Assembly: GCF_013415125.1 (NCBI RefSeq)
Contig: NZ_JACCDE010000030.1
Span: 1-64,000 of the forward strand
Reading direction: 5' to 3'
Length of the DNA stretch: 64,000 nt
DNA from: Vreelandella glaciei
Lineage (GTDB): Bacteria; Pseudomonadota; Gammaproteobacteria; Pseudomonadales; Halomonadaceae
Position 1 is the first letter of the stretch; every line of letters begins with the position of its first letter. Position numbers and translations under genes: made by a program. Of this stretch, positions 37,094 through 46,730 are shown in pieces. The notes under the pieces are model-generated. The model did no database searches and was not told the origin of the DNA. It saw nothing but the letters and a program-made list of their open reading frames with translations.

Positions 37094-37335
37094 GGCCGGG
37101 GCTCTTGGTCGTCGGACGAGTGTGTGTCGGAGGGGGCAGCAGGGCGGTGCTTGGCTTGTTGTCGCTGGCGTCGCTGTTCGGGGTTGAGGTCGTTTTCATC
37201 TTCATCAAACAAAATGCGGTGCGCCGGGCCTTCCAGGTCGTCGAACTGATCATTTTTCACCGCCCAGAAGAATGCCCAGACGGCGAGGCCCAGCAGAATC
37301 AGTGAAAGCGGAATGAGTAGATACAGAATCGTCAT
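37090..37335 (-). CDS. ccoS: cbb3 oxidase maturation protein CcoS
   Basis: The 81-residue protein has one N-terminal transmembrane helix (about 3-27) followed by WAVKNDQFDDLEGPAHRIL, the CcoS/FixS signature, and an acidic-to-basic tail. CcoS is needed for cofactor insertion into cbb3 oxidase. It overlaps ccoI and the SafE-like gene by four bases on each side. Confidence 0.93.
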   Translation of the reverse strand: MTILYLLIPLSLILLGLAVWAFFWAVKNDQFDDLEGPAHRILFDEDENDLNPEQRRQRQQAKHRPAAPSDTHSSDDQEPRP

Positions 37336-39818
37336 GCGGTTACCGGTGTTGAAGCGCTTGGCGAAGAGGCTGGCGGCGTCGTACGCCAGCGTGACAGCCG
37401 CAGCGCGTTACCCACCACCACTAGCGAGCTGAGCGACATACCAATGGCCGCCAGCCAGGGCGGTACCAGCCCCATTGCCGCCAGCGGCAGTGCCAAAAAG
37501 TTGTAGCACACTGACCAAATCATGTTCTGACGCATGATACGCCGCGTCGCGCGGGAAATCTCGATAGCCTCAAAAATCCGCATCAGGCGTGGGCTGAGCA
37601 GCACTGCGTCGGCGCGGGTACGGGCGAGATCCGTCGCGCCGTTCATGGCAATCGCCACGTCAGCACCGGCTAACACCGGCACGTCGTTGATGCCGTCGCC
37701 GATCATCACCACGGTTTCGCCAGCGGCTTGAAGCTCTTTCATCCGGGCCAGTTTACCTTCGGGGCTGGTGCCTGCGTGCCAGGTAGTAATGTTGAGCTGG
37801 TTGGCCAGGCTCTCCACGGCATCGACGGTATCACCGGAGAGCAGCTCCACGGTTAGCCCCTGGGCCTGAAGGGCTTTGATCGTGGCAGCAGCGTCATCAC
37901 GAATACCATCATGCAGACCAAACCAGGCGCGGGGTTCGCCGTTTTCGCTCAGCAGCAGCCACTGGCCCCTGGCGGGTGCCGCGATGGGGGTATCGGTGGC
38001 GCCATCCATTGCGCTATCTATTGCGCCGTTTACTGCAAACCTGGGCTTGCCCAACCGCCAGCGGGCGCCGTTTAAGCTCCCCTCAAGGCCTTGCCCGGTG
38101 TGGCTGTGGATCTCTTTGGCTTGCAGCGTGGCATCCCGGAACGGCCGAAAGGCGCGGGCGATGGGGTGTTCTGAGTGGGCCTCTAACGCCGCTGCAATCG
38201 CCTGGGCACGCTCGGCGGTTAATTCGCCGAACGGCTGGGTCTGGGTCAGGTGCATTTCGCCGCGGGTCAGCGTGCCGGTTTTATCAAAAATCACCCGGGT
38301 AACGTTGGAGAGGGTTTCCATGGCATCGGCGCGGGTAATCAACACGCCGCGCTTACGTAGCTGGCCGTGGCCTGCGGTCAGTGCCGCGGGGGTGGCCAGC
38401 GCCAGCGCACAGGGGCAGGTCACCACCAGCACCGAAAGCAGCACCCAGAGCATCCGAGAGGGATCGATAAACCACCAGGTGATCGTCACGCAGGCGGTCA
38501 CCAGCAGCAGTCGGAGTACAAAGAGGTGGGCCATACGCGCCGCCATCTGCGCAAGCCGCGGACGGCTGGCAAAGGCGCGGTCGGTGAGATCGACAATGCC
38601 CGCTACCCGGGCATCGCGCCCGGCGTGAGTCACCCTGATCACCAGCGGGTTTTCCATGTTTTGGCTACCGCCGGTAATGCGGTCGCCCACCCGGCGGGTG
38701 ACCGGTAGGTATTCGCCGGTCAGCATCGACTCATCCAGGCTCGATTCGCCTTCCTCGATAATGCCATCGGCAGGGACGCCGTGGCCGGGCTTGATTAATA
38801 CACGGTCGCCGGGGGCGAGTTCGCTGGCGGGTAGAATGCGCTCGCTGCCGTCGCTTTCCAGCCGCGTGGCCGAAATGGGTAACACGCCGCTCAGCGCATT
38901 GCCGCTATGGCCGCTGCGGCGTCTGGCGCGGCCTTCTACGTAGCGGGCAAAGAGTAAAAAGAAGGTAAACATCGCCACCGAGTCAAAATAGACCTCGCCG
39001 ACGTTAAACAGCACCGCGTAGCTGCTGGCAAGGTAAGCCCCGCCAATCGCCAGCGAGACTGGCACATCCATGCCCAGTACCCCGGTGCGCAGATCGCGCA
39101 GGGCGTTGCGGAAAAACGGCTGGGCGGAGAAAAACACCACCGGCGTGGCCAGCGCAAAGGAGAGCCAGTGAAACAAGGCATAGAAGTCGTCGCTGATTTC
39201 TCCGGGGCCGGAGACATAGATCGGGATCGAAAACATCATCACCTGCATCATGCCCACAGCGGCGATAATTAGCCGTCGCACGTTCATGCGCTCTTCATGC
39301 TGCATGCGCGCCTGGGCTTGATCAGGCTCGTAGGGCTGGGCGTCGTAGCCGATGGCGGCCAGTTCCGCCAGCAGCTGCGAGAGCTTCAACCGCTGGGGAT
39401 TCCAGCTTACCCGCAACCGGTGGTGGGTTAAATTCACCGCGCTGGAGGTGACCCCTTCCAGGGCGTTCAGGCGGTGCTCGATCAGCCATGCACAGGCGGC
39501 GCAGGTAATGCCTTCAATGGCGAGGGTAGCTTTGACGTTGCCCTCGTCGCCATCGGGGTGGACAAACTGCGCCTGCAGGCCGGGGTCGTCAAACACCGAC
39601 CAGGTGTCCGCTTTGGCGGCCTGGCGCTCATCCGGGCGTTCGGGCAGTTCGGTACGGTAGCGGTAGTAGCTCTCTAGGCCACCGTCGACGATGGCATGGG
39701 CCACCGCCTCGCAGCCGGGGCAACAAAGCGGGTGGGTATCCTCATCTAGGCTAATCGACCAGGGTGCTCCAGCGGGAACCGGATTGCCGCAGTGGTAGCA
39801 GGGGGTGGCGTCGCTCAT
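37332..39818 (-). CDS. ccoI: Copper-exporting P1B-type ATPase CcoI (FixI/CopA2)
   Basis: The 828-residue P-type ATPase has an N-terminal cysteine-rich zone (YHCGNPVPAG ... CCPGCEAVA), a heavy-metal-associated domain with GITCAACAWLIE, the ion-site CPC in VVTCPCALALATP, the phosphorylation motif DKTGTLTRG and the ATP-site GDGINDVPVLAGADVAIAM. CcoI exports copper slowly for delivery to the cbb3 CuB site. It is coupled to ccoH and ccoS by four-base overlaps. Confidence 0.95.
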   Translation of the reverse strand: MSDATPCYHCGNPVPAGAPWSISLDEDTHPLCCPGCEAVAHAIVDGGLESYYRYRTELPERPDERQAAKADTWSVFDDPGLQAQFVHPDGDEGNVKATLAIEGITCAACAWLIEHRLNALEGVTSSAVNLTHHRLRVSWNPQRLKLSQLLAELAAIGYDAQPYEPDQAQARMQHEERMNVRRLIIAAVGMMQVMMFSIPIYVSGPGEISDDFYALFHWLSFALATPVVFFSAQPFFRNALRDLRTGVLGMDVPVSLAIGGAYLASSYAVLFNVGEVYFDSVAMFTFFLLFARYVEGRARRRSGHSGNALSGVLPISATRLESDGSERILPASELAPGDRVLIKPGHGVPADGIIEEGESSLDESMLTGEYLPVTRRVGDRITGGSQNMENPLVIRVTHAGRDARVAGIVDLTDRAFASRPRLAQMAARMAHLFVLRLLLVTACVTITWWFIDPSRMLWVLLSVLVVTCPCALALATPAALTAGHGQLRKRGVLITRADAMETLSNVTRVIFDKTGTLTRGEMHLTQTQPFGELTAERAQAIAAALEAHSEHPIARAFRPFRDATLQAKEIHSHTGQGLEGSLNGARWRLGKPRFAVNGAIDSAMDGATDTPIAAPARGQWLLLSENGEPRAWFGLHDGIRDDAAATIKALQAQGLTVELLSGDTVDAVESLANQLNITTWHAGTSPEGKLARMKELQAAGETVVMIGDGINDVPVLAGADVAIAMNGATDLARTRADAVLLSPRLMRIFEAIEISRATRRIMRQNMIWSVCYNFLALPLAAMGLVPPWLAAIGMSLSSLVVVGNALRLSRWRTTPPASSPSASTPVTA

Positions 39819-40348
39819 TCGCTTGCTTTGCGCCCTCCCGGCAGTAGCGCGACGCTATTTTCATTCGGGAACGTCGCTTCACCCGTCAGGCGCCAGTCGG
39901 CATCTTCTAGTGCGGGCTGAATCTGTAGGTACCAGCGATAGCGCAGATTGTCAGGCCCTTGGGCGATATAGCGGCCATCACGCACGTGCTCAAGCACAAA
40001 CGATTGGTCACGGTTATCTTCAGTAGGGAAGATAAGGTCTAAATAGAGCATTTCAGGGCGCGCATCACCGCTTAAATCAACCACGATATCGCTGGTCATC
40101 GGATCCAAGCGAAGCTCGGCGCTTAAGTTCAGTGCGCGCGCCTGCTCTTGTTTGGCAAGCACCATATTAATGGCTTTGCCGTGCTCGTAATAATCTTCCT
40201 GTACCACCATGCCGTCGAAACTCTTGATCGACATAACGGCAAAGCCGGTGCTGACGATAATCGAAGAGAACAGAATGCCAATTAAAAACCATGGCCAAAA
40301 CTGCTTATACCAGGGGGTCACCTTCTCGCTAGAGGGTAGGGATGACAT
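39815..40348 (-). CDS. ccoH: cbb3 oxidase assembly protein CcoH (FixH family)
   Basis: The 177-residue protein has a single transmembrane helix (about 18-42) and the FixH motif VVQEDYYEHGKAINM just after it, followed by a periplasmic beta-rich domain. It assists cbb3 assembly. It lies six bases after ccoG and overlaps ccoI. Confidence 0.92.
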   Translation of the reverse strand: MSSLPSSEKVTPWYKQFWPWFLIGILFSSIIVSTGFAVMSIKSFDGMVVQEDYYEHGKAINMVLAKQEQARALNLSAELRLDPMTSDIVVDLSGDARPEMLYLDLIFPTEDNRDQSFVLEHVRDGRYIAQGPDNLRYRWYLQIQPALEDADWRLTGEATFPNENSVALLPGGRKASE

Positions 40349-40354
40349 AGTCGT

Positions 40355-41794
40355 TTATCTCCTCATATCGCCCAGGAAGCGGGCGTCCCGCTCAAGGCGA
40401 ATACGCTCGTCTTGCTGAGCCTGCAGCGTGAATACAATATCGTGACTGGGTTGCTGTAGCTCGTCAGGGCTAGCGGTCACCGTGACAACTTCTAAGCGCG
40501 ACTCACCCGCAGGCACGTCAATCATATTGCTCTCTAAGGCTAAACTGGGTAACCCGGAAACGCTTAGTTGGTAGGTGTGGTCCTGATCATCAAGGTTACG
40601 AATGGTCAGGGTAAACACATTACTAATCAGGCCGTCACGGGTCGTTTGGTAAAGCTGGGTGCGCTCGCGTTCAGCGTCAAAGTTAAGCGGCATGCGGTCG
40701 TTAATCGCCCAGGCAAAAGTGCCTATCATTAATACTAATGCCGCAAAGTAGCCTAGCAGGCGAGGGCGCATTATATGGCTCTTTTTGCCCTCAAGCGCGT
40801 TTTCGGTGGTGTAGCGTATCAGCCCCCGTGGGTAGCCCATTTTGTCCATCACGCTGTCGCAGGCGTCGATACAGGCGGCGCAGGTGATGCACTCATACTG
40901 CAGGCCATCGCGGATATCGATGCCAGTGGGGCAGACCTGCACACACAGGTCGCAGTCGATACAGTCGCCGTAGCCAGCTTGACGCGCTTCCTGATGGCTC
41001 AGCCCTTTTTTGCGATGCCCACGGGGTTCGCCGCGGGACTCATCGTAGGAGACAATCAGTGTGTCACGGTCAAACATCACCGATTGAAAGCGGGCATAGG
41101 GACACATATAAATGCACACCTGTTCACGCAGCCAACCTGCGTTCAGGTAAGTGAACACCAGGAAAAAGCCCACCCAGAAGTAGGACCAGCCATGGGCTTC
41201 AAATGTCGGCAATTCCGCCACTAAATCGCGAATCGGCGTGAAGTAACCCACAAAGGTGATGCCGGTAGCGAGCGCTATCAGTAGCCAAGCGGTGTGTTTA
41301 GCGGTTTTACGCCACGCCTTATCCGCTGTCATCGGCTGATCGTCGAGCTTGATACGCCGATTACGCGAGCCTTCGATGCGGTGTTCAAGCCAGATAAACA
41401 GAAAGGTCCAAACGCTTTGCGGGCAGGTATAACCACACCACACCCGACCAGCAAAAACAGTAATAAAGAACAGCCCAAAAGCACAGATAATCAACAGCCA
41501 CGACAGCAGTATGAACTCCTGCGGGTAGAACGTGGCGCTAAAAATATGGAATTCGCGATTAGGCAGGTCGAACAGAATGAGTGGCCGGCCGCCAAGTTTA
41601 ATCCAGGGCAATAGGAAAAACATCAGCATTAACGCCCAATTAGTACTGCGGCGTAGTTTCTGGAAAATACCTTTAATTTCTCGCACATAAATGTGACGCC
41701 GTTTGGCGTACATTTCCTGAGTAACCGGTTGTTGTGGAGGAGTGTGATGCCCCACCGGATTCGGCGTGACGTCTTGGGTTGGTATCTTTTCCAT
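40355..41794 (-). CDS. ccoG: cbb3 oxidase accessory ferredoxin-like protein CcoG
   Basis: The 479-residue membrane protein has about five transmembrane helices, a polyferredoxin core with CIDCDLCVQVCPTGID and CITCAACIDACDSVM (two [4Fe-4S] motifs, about 265-310), and a C-terminal Ig-like domain (about 375-475). CcoG acts with CcoI in copper delivery as a cupric reductase. It is separated from ccoP by a terminator, so ccoGHIS has its own promoter in the 146-bp gap. Confidence 0.95.
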   Translation of the reverse strand: MEKIPTQDVTPNPVGHHTPPQQPVTQEMYAKRRHIYVREIKGIFQKLRRSTNWALMLMFFLLPWIKLGGRPLILFDLPNREFHIFSATFYPQEFILLSWLLIICAFGLFFITVFAGRVWCGYTCPQSVWTFLFIWLEHRIEGSRNRRIKLDDQPMTADKAWRKTAKHTAWLLIALATGITFVGYFTPIRDLVAELPTFEAHGWSYFWVGFFLVFTYLNAGWLREQVCIYMCPYARFQSVMFDRDTLIVSYDESRGEPRGHRKKGLSHQEARQAGYGDCIDCDLCVQVCPTGIDIRDGLQYECITCAACIDACDSVMDKMGYPRGLIRYTTENALEGKKSHIMRPRLLGYFAALVLMIGTFAWAINDRMPLNFDAERERTQLYQTTRDGLISNVFTLTIRNLDDQDHTYQLSVSGLPSLALESNMIDVPAGESRLEVVTVTASPDELQQPSHDIVFTLQAQQDERIRLERDARFLGDMRR

Positions 41795-41886
41795 GGCGGT
41801 ATTCCCGGCTCAGAAGGCAGGAGGGAGTGCACCTAGTCTCGTAAAGGCGGTGCATGGTCAATATTGTATCGGTTTGCGTATAAAGA

Positions 41887-41913
41887 AAGGGTGCGGTTTG
41901 AGGCCGCACCCTT
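41887..41913 (-). terminator. Intrinsic terminator after ccoNOQP
   Basis: On the minus strand a 10-bp stem (AAGGGTGCGG with CCGCACCCTT, 7-base loop) is followed by TCTTTATAC. It lies 28 bp after the ccoP stop. Confidence 0.8.
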
Positions 41914-41940
41914 GCTTGGCTAGTAGGGCTGTTTAGTCAA

Positions 41941-42870
41941 TCAGTCCGCTAAGCGCAGGCTATACACGTAGGCGGCGACCAGGTGAACACGCTCTTCACC
42001 AATATAAGCCGCTTGCGCCGGCATATGACCGTTACGGCCATTGCGTAGCGTTTGACGGATGGAGTCACCTACCTCTTGGCCGGGCGCCAAGTAGAGCCAG
42101 GTATTGTCGGTCAAGTTAGGCGCGCCGAGGGCTGTATTGCCCGTGCCACTTGGGCCGTGGCAAGCCGCACAGACTGCAGTAAAGGTGCTTTCGCCCTGTT
42201 CAGCTTGTGCCTCATCATGCGCTTCATCAGACAGCGAGAGCACGTATTGAGTCAGGTTCTCAATATTGTTTTGCCCCAACTGCTGCCAGGAAGGCATTAG
42301 CCCGTTACGGCCATTCGTCAGCGTTTGAACGATATTGTCGGGCTCTCCGCCGTATAGCCAGTCGTCATCGGTCAGGTTAGGGAAGCCGTAGCCACCTTGC
42401 GCGTTGGAACCGTGACATACCGCGCAGTTGTTCTGGAAAATGCGTTCCGCCACCTGCATCGCTTCGTTATCTTCGGCTAGTTCAGGAATAGGCACTTCCT
42501 GATACTGGGCAAAAATCGGTGTGAAGCGTTCTTCCGCTTGCGCAACTTCCTCTTCCCACTGGCCCTCTTGCGACCAGCCCAGCACCCCGGCGTAGTTGCC
42601 AAGGCCGGGATAAAGAACGAGATAACCCAACGCAAAAACTACCGTCAGGATGAATAGTTTGAACCACCACTGAGGTAGTGGGTTGTCATACTCTTCAATA
42701 CCGTCGGCAGCGTGGCCAGTGGTTTCTACGTTGCCTTCAGCATCCGGCGTTTTATCGGTACGACGGTTGGCCAGCAGTATCCATACGCTCAGCGCAATTG
42801 TGCCCAGCGTGATGATAATGATCCAGGCACTCCAGAAGCCGGATAGGGAGTCACCCCATAAATTATTCAT
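41941..42870 (-). CDS. ccoP: cbb3 cytochrome c oxidase diheme subunit CcoP
   Basis: The 309-residue protein has two N-terminal transmembrane helices (about 11-32 and 68-88) and two periplasmic cytochrome c domains with CAVCH (about 149) and CAACH (about 234). It passes electrons from soluble cytochromes to CcoO/CcoN. It overlaps ccoQ by four bases. The second helix marks the longer, two-helix type of CcoP. Confidence 0.96.
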   Translation of the reverse strand: MNNLWGDSLSGFWSAWIIIITLGTIALSVWILLANRRTDKTPDAEGNVETTGHAADGIEEYDNPLPQWWFKLFILTVVFALGYLVLYPGLGNYAGVLGWSQEGQWEEEVAQAEERFTPIFAQYQEVPIPELAEDNEAMQVAERIFQNNCAVCHGSNAQGGYGFPNLTDDDWLYGGEPDNIVQTLTNGRNGLMPSWQQLGQNNIENLTQYVLSLSDEAHDEAQAEQGESTFTAVCAACHGPSGTGNTALGAPNLTDNTWLYLAPGQEVGDSIRQTLRNGRNGHMPAQAAYIGEERVHLVAAYVYSLRLAD

Positions 42871-43091
42871 AACTTCTTATCTCCCCTGTCTTGGCGGGAA
42901 TGCGCTTCGCTATCGCGTTCATGCGACGCGTGCTTGTCACTGGTCGGTTGCTCATCTTCATCGGCAAAGGGCAGGTTGGCCGCTTCGTCGAAGTCTGGCT
43001 TGCGTCGCTTGGAGTACGCCCAGAGGGCGATGCCGATAAAAGCGAAAATCAAGATCAGCGTGATGAGGCCGCGAAAAGTTCCCGTATCCAT
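42867..43091 (-). CDS. ccoQ: cbb3 oxidase subunit CcoQ
   Basis: The 74-residue protein has one transmembrane helix (about 6-26) and the typical YSKRRKPDFDEAANLPFADED segment split over the helix end and cytoplasmic tail. CcoQ stabilises the complex. It starts three bases after ccoO and overlaps ccoP. Confidence 0.9.
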   Translation of the reverse strand: MDTGTFRGLITLILIFAFIGIALWAYSKRRKPDFDEAANLPFADEDEQPTSDKHASHERDSEAHSRQDRGDKKL

Positions 43092-43094
43092 AAC

Positions 43095-43703
43095 TTAACG
43101 AGTGCCCTCGAGCACGGTTCCGAGCTGCTGTAGATACGCGACCAGGGCGGTAATTTCCTGGGTGCCGCGGACATCTGCAGTTGCATTGGCGATATCTTCG
43201 TCGGTATACGGCACACCTAACTGACGCAGCGTGCGCATCTTTCTCGGTGTGGCGTCACCATCGAGGGTGTTTTCAAACAGCCAGGGGTAAGCCGGCATAA
43301 TTGACTCGGGCACTACATCCCGCGGGTTGTAGAGGTGAGCACGGTGCCAGTCGTCGCTATAGCGGCCGCCGACACGTGCCAGATCCGGCCCGGTACGCTT
43401 AGAGCCCCACAGGAAGTTGTGCTCATAAACCTGTTCACCCGCCACGTTGTAGTGGCCGTAGCGCTCGGTTTCAGCGCGGAACGGGCGAACCATCTGTGAG
43501 TGACAGCCCACGCAGCCTTCACGGCGATAGATGTCACGGCCTTCCAGTTCCAGCGCTGATAGCGGCTCCAGGCCTTCAACCGGCTCGGTGGTCTGCTTCT
43601 GGAAAAACAGCGGCACCACCTCAGCCAAGCCGCCGAAACTGATCACGACAAGGATCAACACGGCAAGTAGGCCAACGTTCTTTTCGACAATCTCGTGTTT
43701 CAT
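43095..43703 (-). CDS. ccoO: cbb3 cytochrome c oxidase monoheme subunit CcoO
   Basis: The 202-residue protein has one N-terminal helix (about 10-32) and a cytochrome c domain with CVGCH (about 68) and the LFENTLDGD...[16 protein letters not shown] segment. The ATG at 43703 (MKHEIVEKN) is the usual CcoO start; an upstream in-frame ATG would add 19 residues that overlap ccoN. It lies 19 bp after ccoN. Confidence 0.95.
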   Translation of the reverse strand: MKHEIVEKNVGLLAVLILVVISFGGLAEVVPLFFQKQTTEPVEGLEPLSALELEGRDIYRREGCVGCHSQMVRPFRAETERYGHYNVAGEQVYEHNFLWGSKRTGPDLARVGGRYSDDWHRAHLYNPRDVVPESIMPAYPWLFENTLDGDATPRKMRTLRQLGVPYTDEDIANATADVRGTQEITALVAYLQQLGTVLEGTR

Positions 43704-43722
43704 TGGTCTCAACTTCCCCGGT

Positions 43723-45147
43723 TTAAGCAGCTTGTGGCGCTGAATGGCTGATGGCCTCACGACGCTTAACGGTCATGTAAACGTTGAATGCCATGATCAG
43801 CATGCCGGTGACCCAGAAGAGGCCGCCGATTAAGCGCACGAAGTAGCCCGGTGCGCTGGCTTCAACGGCTTCAACGAAGGTGTACATCAAGGTGCCGTCA
43901 GGGTTGATCGCACGCCACATCAGACCTTGCAGAATGCCGTTAACCCACATCGAGGCGATGTAAAGTACCGTGCCGATAGTGGCCAGCCAGAAGTGCACGG
44001 CAATCAGGTTGACGGAGTGCATTTCAGTGCGACCGAATACGCGCGGAATCAGGTGGTACATTGAGCCGATAGTGATCATCGCTACCCAGCCGAGCGCACC
44101 GGAGTGAACGTGGCCAATGGTCCAGTCAGTGTAGTGCGACAGCGCGTTGACCGTTTTGATGGCCATCATCGGGCCTTCAAACGTCGACATACCGTAAAAC
44201 GATAGGGCCACTACCAAGAAGCGCAGTGTGGGGTCCGTGCGTAGCTTATGCCAAGCGCCTGACAGGGTCATCATGCCGTTGATCATACCGCCCCAGGAGG
44301 GCGCCAGTAGGATGATAGACATGATCATGCCTAATGACTGCGCCCAGTTCGGCAGCGCTGTGTAGTGCAGGTGGTGCGGGCCTGCCCACATGTAAATCAT
44401 GATCAGCGCCCAGAAGTGGACGATGGAAAGACGGTAAGAGTAAATCGGTCGCTCAGCCTGCTTGGGTACGAAGTAGTACATCATGCCCAGGAAGCCGGCG
44501 GTCAGGAAGAAGCCTACCGCGTTATGGCCGTACCACCACTGCACCATGGCATCCACCGCACCGGCGTAGATCGAGGTGGAGTACATCGGGGTAACCGGGA
44601 TCGCCGCGTTGTTAACGATATGCAGCACTGCAACGGTTAAAATAAACGCCGCAAAGAACCAGTTCGCCACATAAATATGCGACGTGGTGCGCTTTTTAAT
44701 CGTCATCAGGAACACGATGGCATAGCTGATCCAAACGACTGCAATCAAAATATTGATCGGCCACTCTAGCTCAGCGTACTCCTTGGTCGTGGTGTAGCCC
44801 ATGGGGAGTGACACGATCGCTGAGATAATAACGGCTTGCCAGCCCCAGAACGTAAAGGCCGCCAGCCTGTCCGAGAATAGCCGTGTCTGGCACGTTCGTT
44901 GGACAACGTAATAGGACGTTGCAAAAAGCGCCGAGCCACCAAAAGCGAAAATAACGGCGTTAGTGTGTAACGGACGCAGTCGCCCGAAGCTGGTCCAAGG
45001 TATGCCGAGGTTCAGTTGCGGCCAAACCAGTTGCGAGGCGAGGATGACACCAACGGTCATTCCCACGATGCCCCACACAACGGTCATAATCGCGAACTGC
45101 CGAACTACCTTGTAGTTGTAGGTCGGGTGTTCAAATGCTGTGCTCAT
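43723..45147 (-). CDS. ccoN: cbb3 cytochrome c oxidase catalytic subunit CcoN
   Basis: The 474-residue heme-copper oxidase subunit I has about 12 helices. The conserved histidines appear in [33 protein letters not shown] and [10 protein letters not shown], covering heme and CuB ligands. It reduces oxygen to water at high affinity. It begins the ccoNOQP operon and is preceded by an Anr/FNR-like box. Confidence 0.97.
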   Translation of the reverse strand: MSTAFEHPTYNYKVVRQFAIMTVVWGIVGMTVGVILASQLVWPQLNLGIPWTSFGRLRPLHTNAVIFAFGGSALFATSYYVVQRTCQTRLFSDRLAAFTFWGWQAVIISAIVSLPMGYTTTKEYAELEWPINILIAVVWISYAIVFLMTIKKRTTSHIYVANWFFAAFILTVAVLHIVNNAAIPVTPMYSTSIYAGAVDAMVQWWYGHNAVGFFLTAGFLGMMYYFVPKQAERPIYSYRLSIVHFWALIMIYMWAGPHHLHYTALPNWAQSLGMIMSIILLAPSWGGMINGMMTLSGAWHKLRTDPTLRFLVVALSFYGMSTFEGPMMAIKTVNALSHYTDWTIGHVHSGALGWVAMITIGSMYHLIPRVFGRTEMHSVNLIAVHFWLATIGTVLYIASMWVNGILQGLMWRAINPDGTLMYTFVEAVEASAPGYFVRLIGGLFWVTGMLIMAFNVYMTVKRREAISHSAPQAA

Positions 45148-45186
45148 TTCATGTTCCCATCGAACGCGGTTAGGGGGTAACCCGTG

Positions 45187-45230
45187 GCATTTTGCACGGA
45201 TGCGGCCACCCGCTTGATGATGCAGGTCAA
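45187..45230 (-). promoter_or_regulatory. ccoN: Anr/FNR-dependent promoter of ccoNOQP
   Basis: On the minus strand TTGACCTGCATCAT (45217-45230) matches eight of ten positions of TTGAT-N4-ATCAA, centred 76 bp before the ccoN ATG. A CAAAAT at 45190-45195 lies at the distance expected for the -10 element of a promoter activated from -41.5. The promoter reading is inference from spacing. Confidence 0.6.
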
Positions 45231-45311
45231 GATCCGACGAGGATTCTAGCGCAGCCGAGGCTTAAGCTGAACATGCCAATAGGTTAATCATTGAATTATT
45301 AGGAGCGGTGC

Positions 45312-46067
45312 ATGTCACATTACGCTTTATCTGACTATATTTCGTTGCCGCCAGACGCATTAAGCGAGGAGATTCATCTCGACTCAAGCGGCTGTTATCT
45401 GGTGCAGGGCATGGGGCCGTTGGCGGTTCAGGGTGAGGCCAAAATAGGACGCTTGCTGTTTGCCCATGGTGCAGGCGCCGGTCATCAGTCAGCTTTCATG
45501 CGTCAATTTGTCACCTCTTTGGCGGGGCAGGGAATACAAGTTCTGTGTATTGACTTTCCTTATATGCAGCAAATGCAGGAAACCGGCAAGCGACGCCCAC
45601 CGCCACCGATCGCGCAGACCTTGGCTCAGTTTGCCGAGTGGTATGCGCTGCTTAATTCTTTATTCGACGGGCCGCTGTGGATAGGGGGGAAGTCGATGGG
45701 CGGCCGCGTGGCGACGCTGTTAGCCAGCCAACAACCGTGCCCTGGTGTCGTGGTGGCCGGTTACCCGTTTCATCCCACCAAAGCGCCGGAAAAGCTTCGT
45801 TTGGAACACTGGCCAGCGGTTACTTGCCCCATGCTAGTGATACAAGGTGAGCGAGATCCTTTCGGTACTCAGGAGGAGGTCGCAAGCTATATGCTGCCCG
45901 CTAATGCGCAGCTGGCTTGGCTGAAAGATGGCGATCACGATTTCAAGCCGCGGCGCTCTTCTGGGTTAACGCAAACGTTTTTGATTGACGAAGCCACCCA
46001 GGTTACGGCATCCTTCGTCCGCGTTCACAGCCAAGGCTTGAAAGAAGAGGGCAACGCGCTAGCTTAA
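45312..46067 (+). CDS. Alpha/beta hydrolase, KANL3/Tex30-like family
   Basis: The 251-residue protein has LLFAHGAGAGHQSAFM as oxyanion-hole region, the nucleophile elbow GKSMGGR (about 125-131), an acid in IQGERDPFG and a histidine in DGDHDFKP, a complete catalytic triad. The family (KANL3/Tex30-like, dienelactone-hydrolase-related) has no firmly assigned bacterial substrate. It is divergent from ccoN with a GGAGCGG ribosome-binding site and stands just upstream of the tRNA array. Confidence 0.78.
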   Translation: MSHYALSDYISLPPDALSEEIHLDSSGCYLVQGMGPLAVQGEAKIGRLLFAHGAGAGHQSAFMRQFVTSLAGQGIQVLCIDFPYMQQMQETGKRRPPPPIAQTLAQFAEWYALLNSLFDGPLWIGGKSMGGRVATLLASQQPCPGVVVAGYPFHPTKAPEKLRLEHWPAVTCPMLVIQGERDPFGTQEEVASYMLPANAQLAWLKDGDHDFKPRRSSGLTQTFLIDEATQVTASFVRVHSQGLKEEGNALA

Positions 46068-46090
46068 AAGCAGTTTTTAAGCGCAGCATG

Positions 46091-46118
46091 TTGACATTGA
46101 AACAACCTTCTGTAGAAT
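46091..46118 (+). promoter_or_regulatory. Sigma-70 promoter of the tRNA array
   Basis: A perfect TTGACA (46091-46096), a 16-bp spacer and TAGAAT (46113-46118) end 19 bp before the first tRNA. Confidence 0.75.
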
Positions 46119-46137
46119 GCAGCGCCACGTGACCAGC

Positions 46138-46213
46138 GGGTGGTTAGCTCAGTTGGGAGAGCACCAGCCTTACAAGCTGGGGGTCACTGGTTCGAACCCA
46201 GTACCACCCACCA
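46138..46213 (+). tRNA. tRNA-Val (anticodon TAC)
   Basis: Acceptor stem GGGTGGT pairs with ACCACCC; D-loop TTAGCTCAGTTGGGAGAGC, anticodon loop CTTACAA with TAC, T-arm GGTTCGAACCC and encoded CCA are all present. First of five tRNAs in one array. Confidence 0.97.
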
Positions 46214-46311
46214 TGTTTAGTAACACTAATTTATTAGTACTAAAAATGGTTTGAAAACGTGAAGTGAAAAGTAAGAAGCAAAAAGTAAGATGAAGTTTTG
46301 ATGTGCATAAC

Positions 46312-46388
46312 GGACCGGTAGTTCAGTCGGTTAGAATGCCGGCCTGTCACGCCGGAGGTCGCGAGTTCGAGTCTCGTCCGGTCCGCCA
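46312..46388 (+). tRNA. tRNA-Asp (anticodon GTC), copy 1
   Basis: Acceptor stem GGACCGG pairs with CCGGTCC, discriminator G and encoded CCA; anticodon loop CTGTCAC with GTC; T-arm GAGTTCGAGTCTC. Identical to the two later copies. Confidence 0.97.
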
Positions 46389-46446
46389 ACATCAAATAAC
46401 TATCTGCTTGATAAGTAATTAGCTTTAAAGTGTGTTATCGCAATTC

Positions 46447-46523
46447 GGACCGGTAGTTCAGTCGGTTAGAATGCCGGCCTGTCACGCCGGAGGTCGCGAG
46501 TTCGAGTCTCGTCCGGTCCGCCA
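46447..46523 (+). tRNA. tRNA-Asp (anticodon GTC), copy 2
   Basis: Same sequence as copy 1 with encoded CCA. The 58-bp spacer before it has no promoter-like match, suggesting co-transcription with the array. Confidence 0.97.
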
Positions 46524-46575
46524 CGATAACTGCTAAGCAAGGTTGATAAGCGACTGTGGTGCTTATTGACAAATT

Positions 46576-46651
46576 GGGTGGTTAGCTCAGTTGGGAGAGC
46601 ACCAGCCTTACAAGCTGGGGGTCACTGGTTCGAACCCAGTACCACCCACCA
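46576..46651 (+). tRNA. tRNA-Val (anticodon TAC), copy 2
   Basis: Identical to the first tRNA-Val over its whole length, including the encoded CCA. Confidence 0.97.
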
Positions 46652-46730
46652 TCGCCTACCATTTGAAGCGCCTCTGAACCGCTGAAAATGCTATGCATAC
46701 GATGGTTGTAGTAGTAATGCGCCTTAACGT

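Noticed and set aside
41795..41940. FNR box upstream of ccoG
   Set aside because: No sequence close to TTGAT-N4-ATCAA was found; only partial TTGAC or GTCAA halves.
45214..45230. TTGAT...GTCAA (17 bp) as the FNR site at ccoN
   Set aside because: Its spacing is three bases too long; the overlapping minus-strand TTGACCTGCATCAT fits the correct spacing instead.
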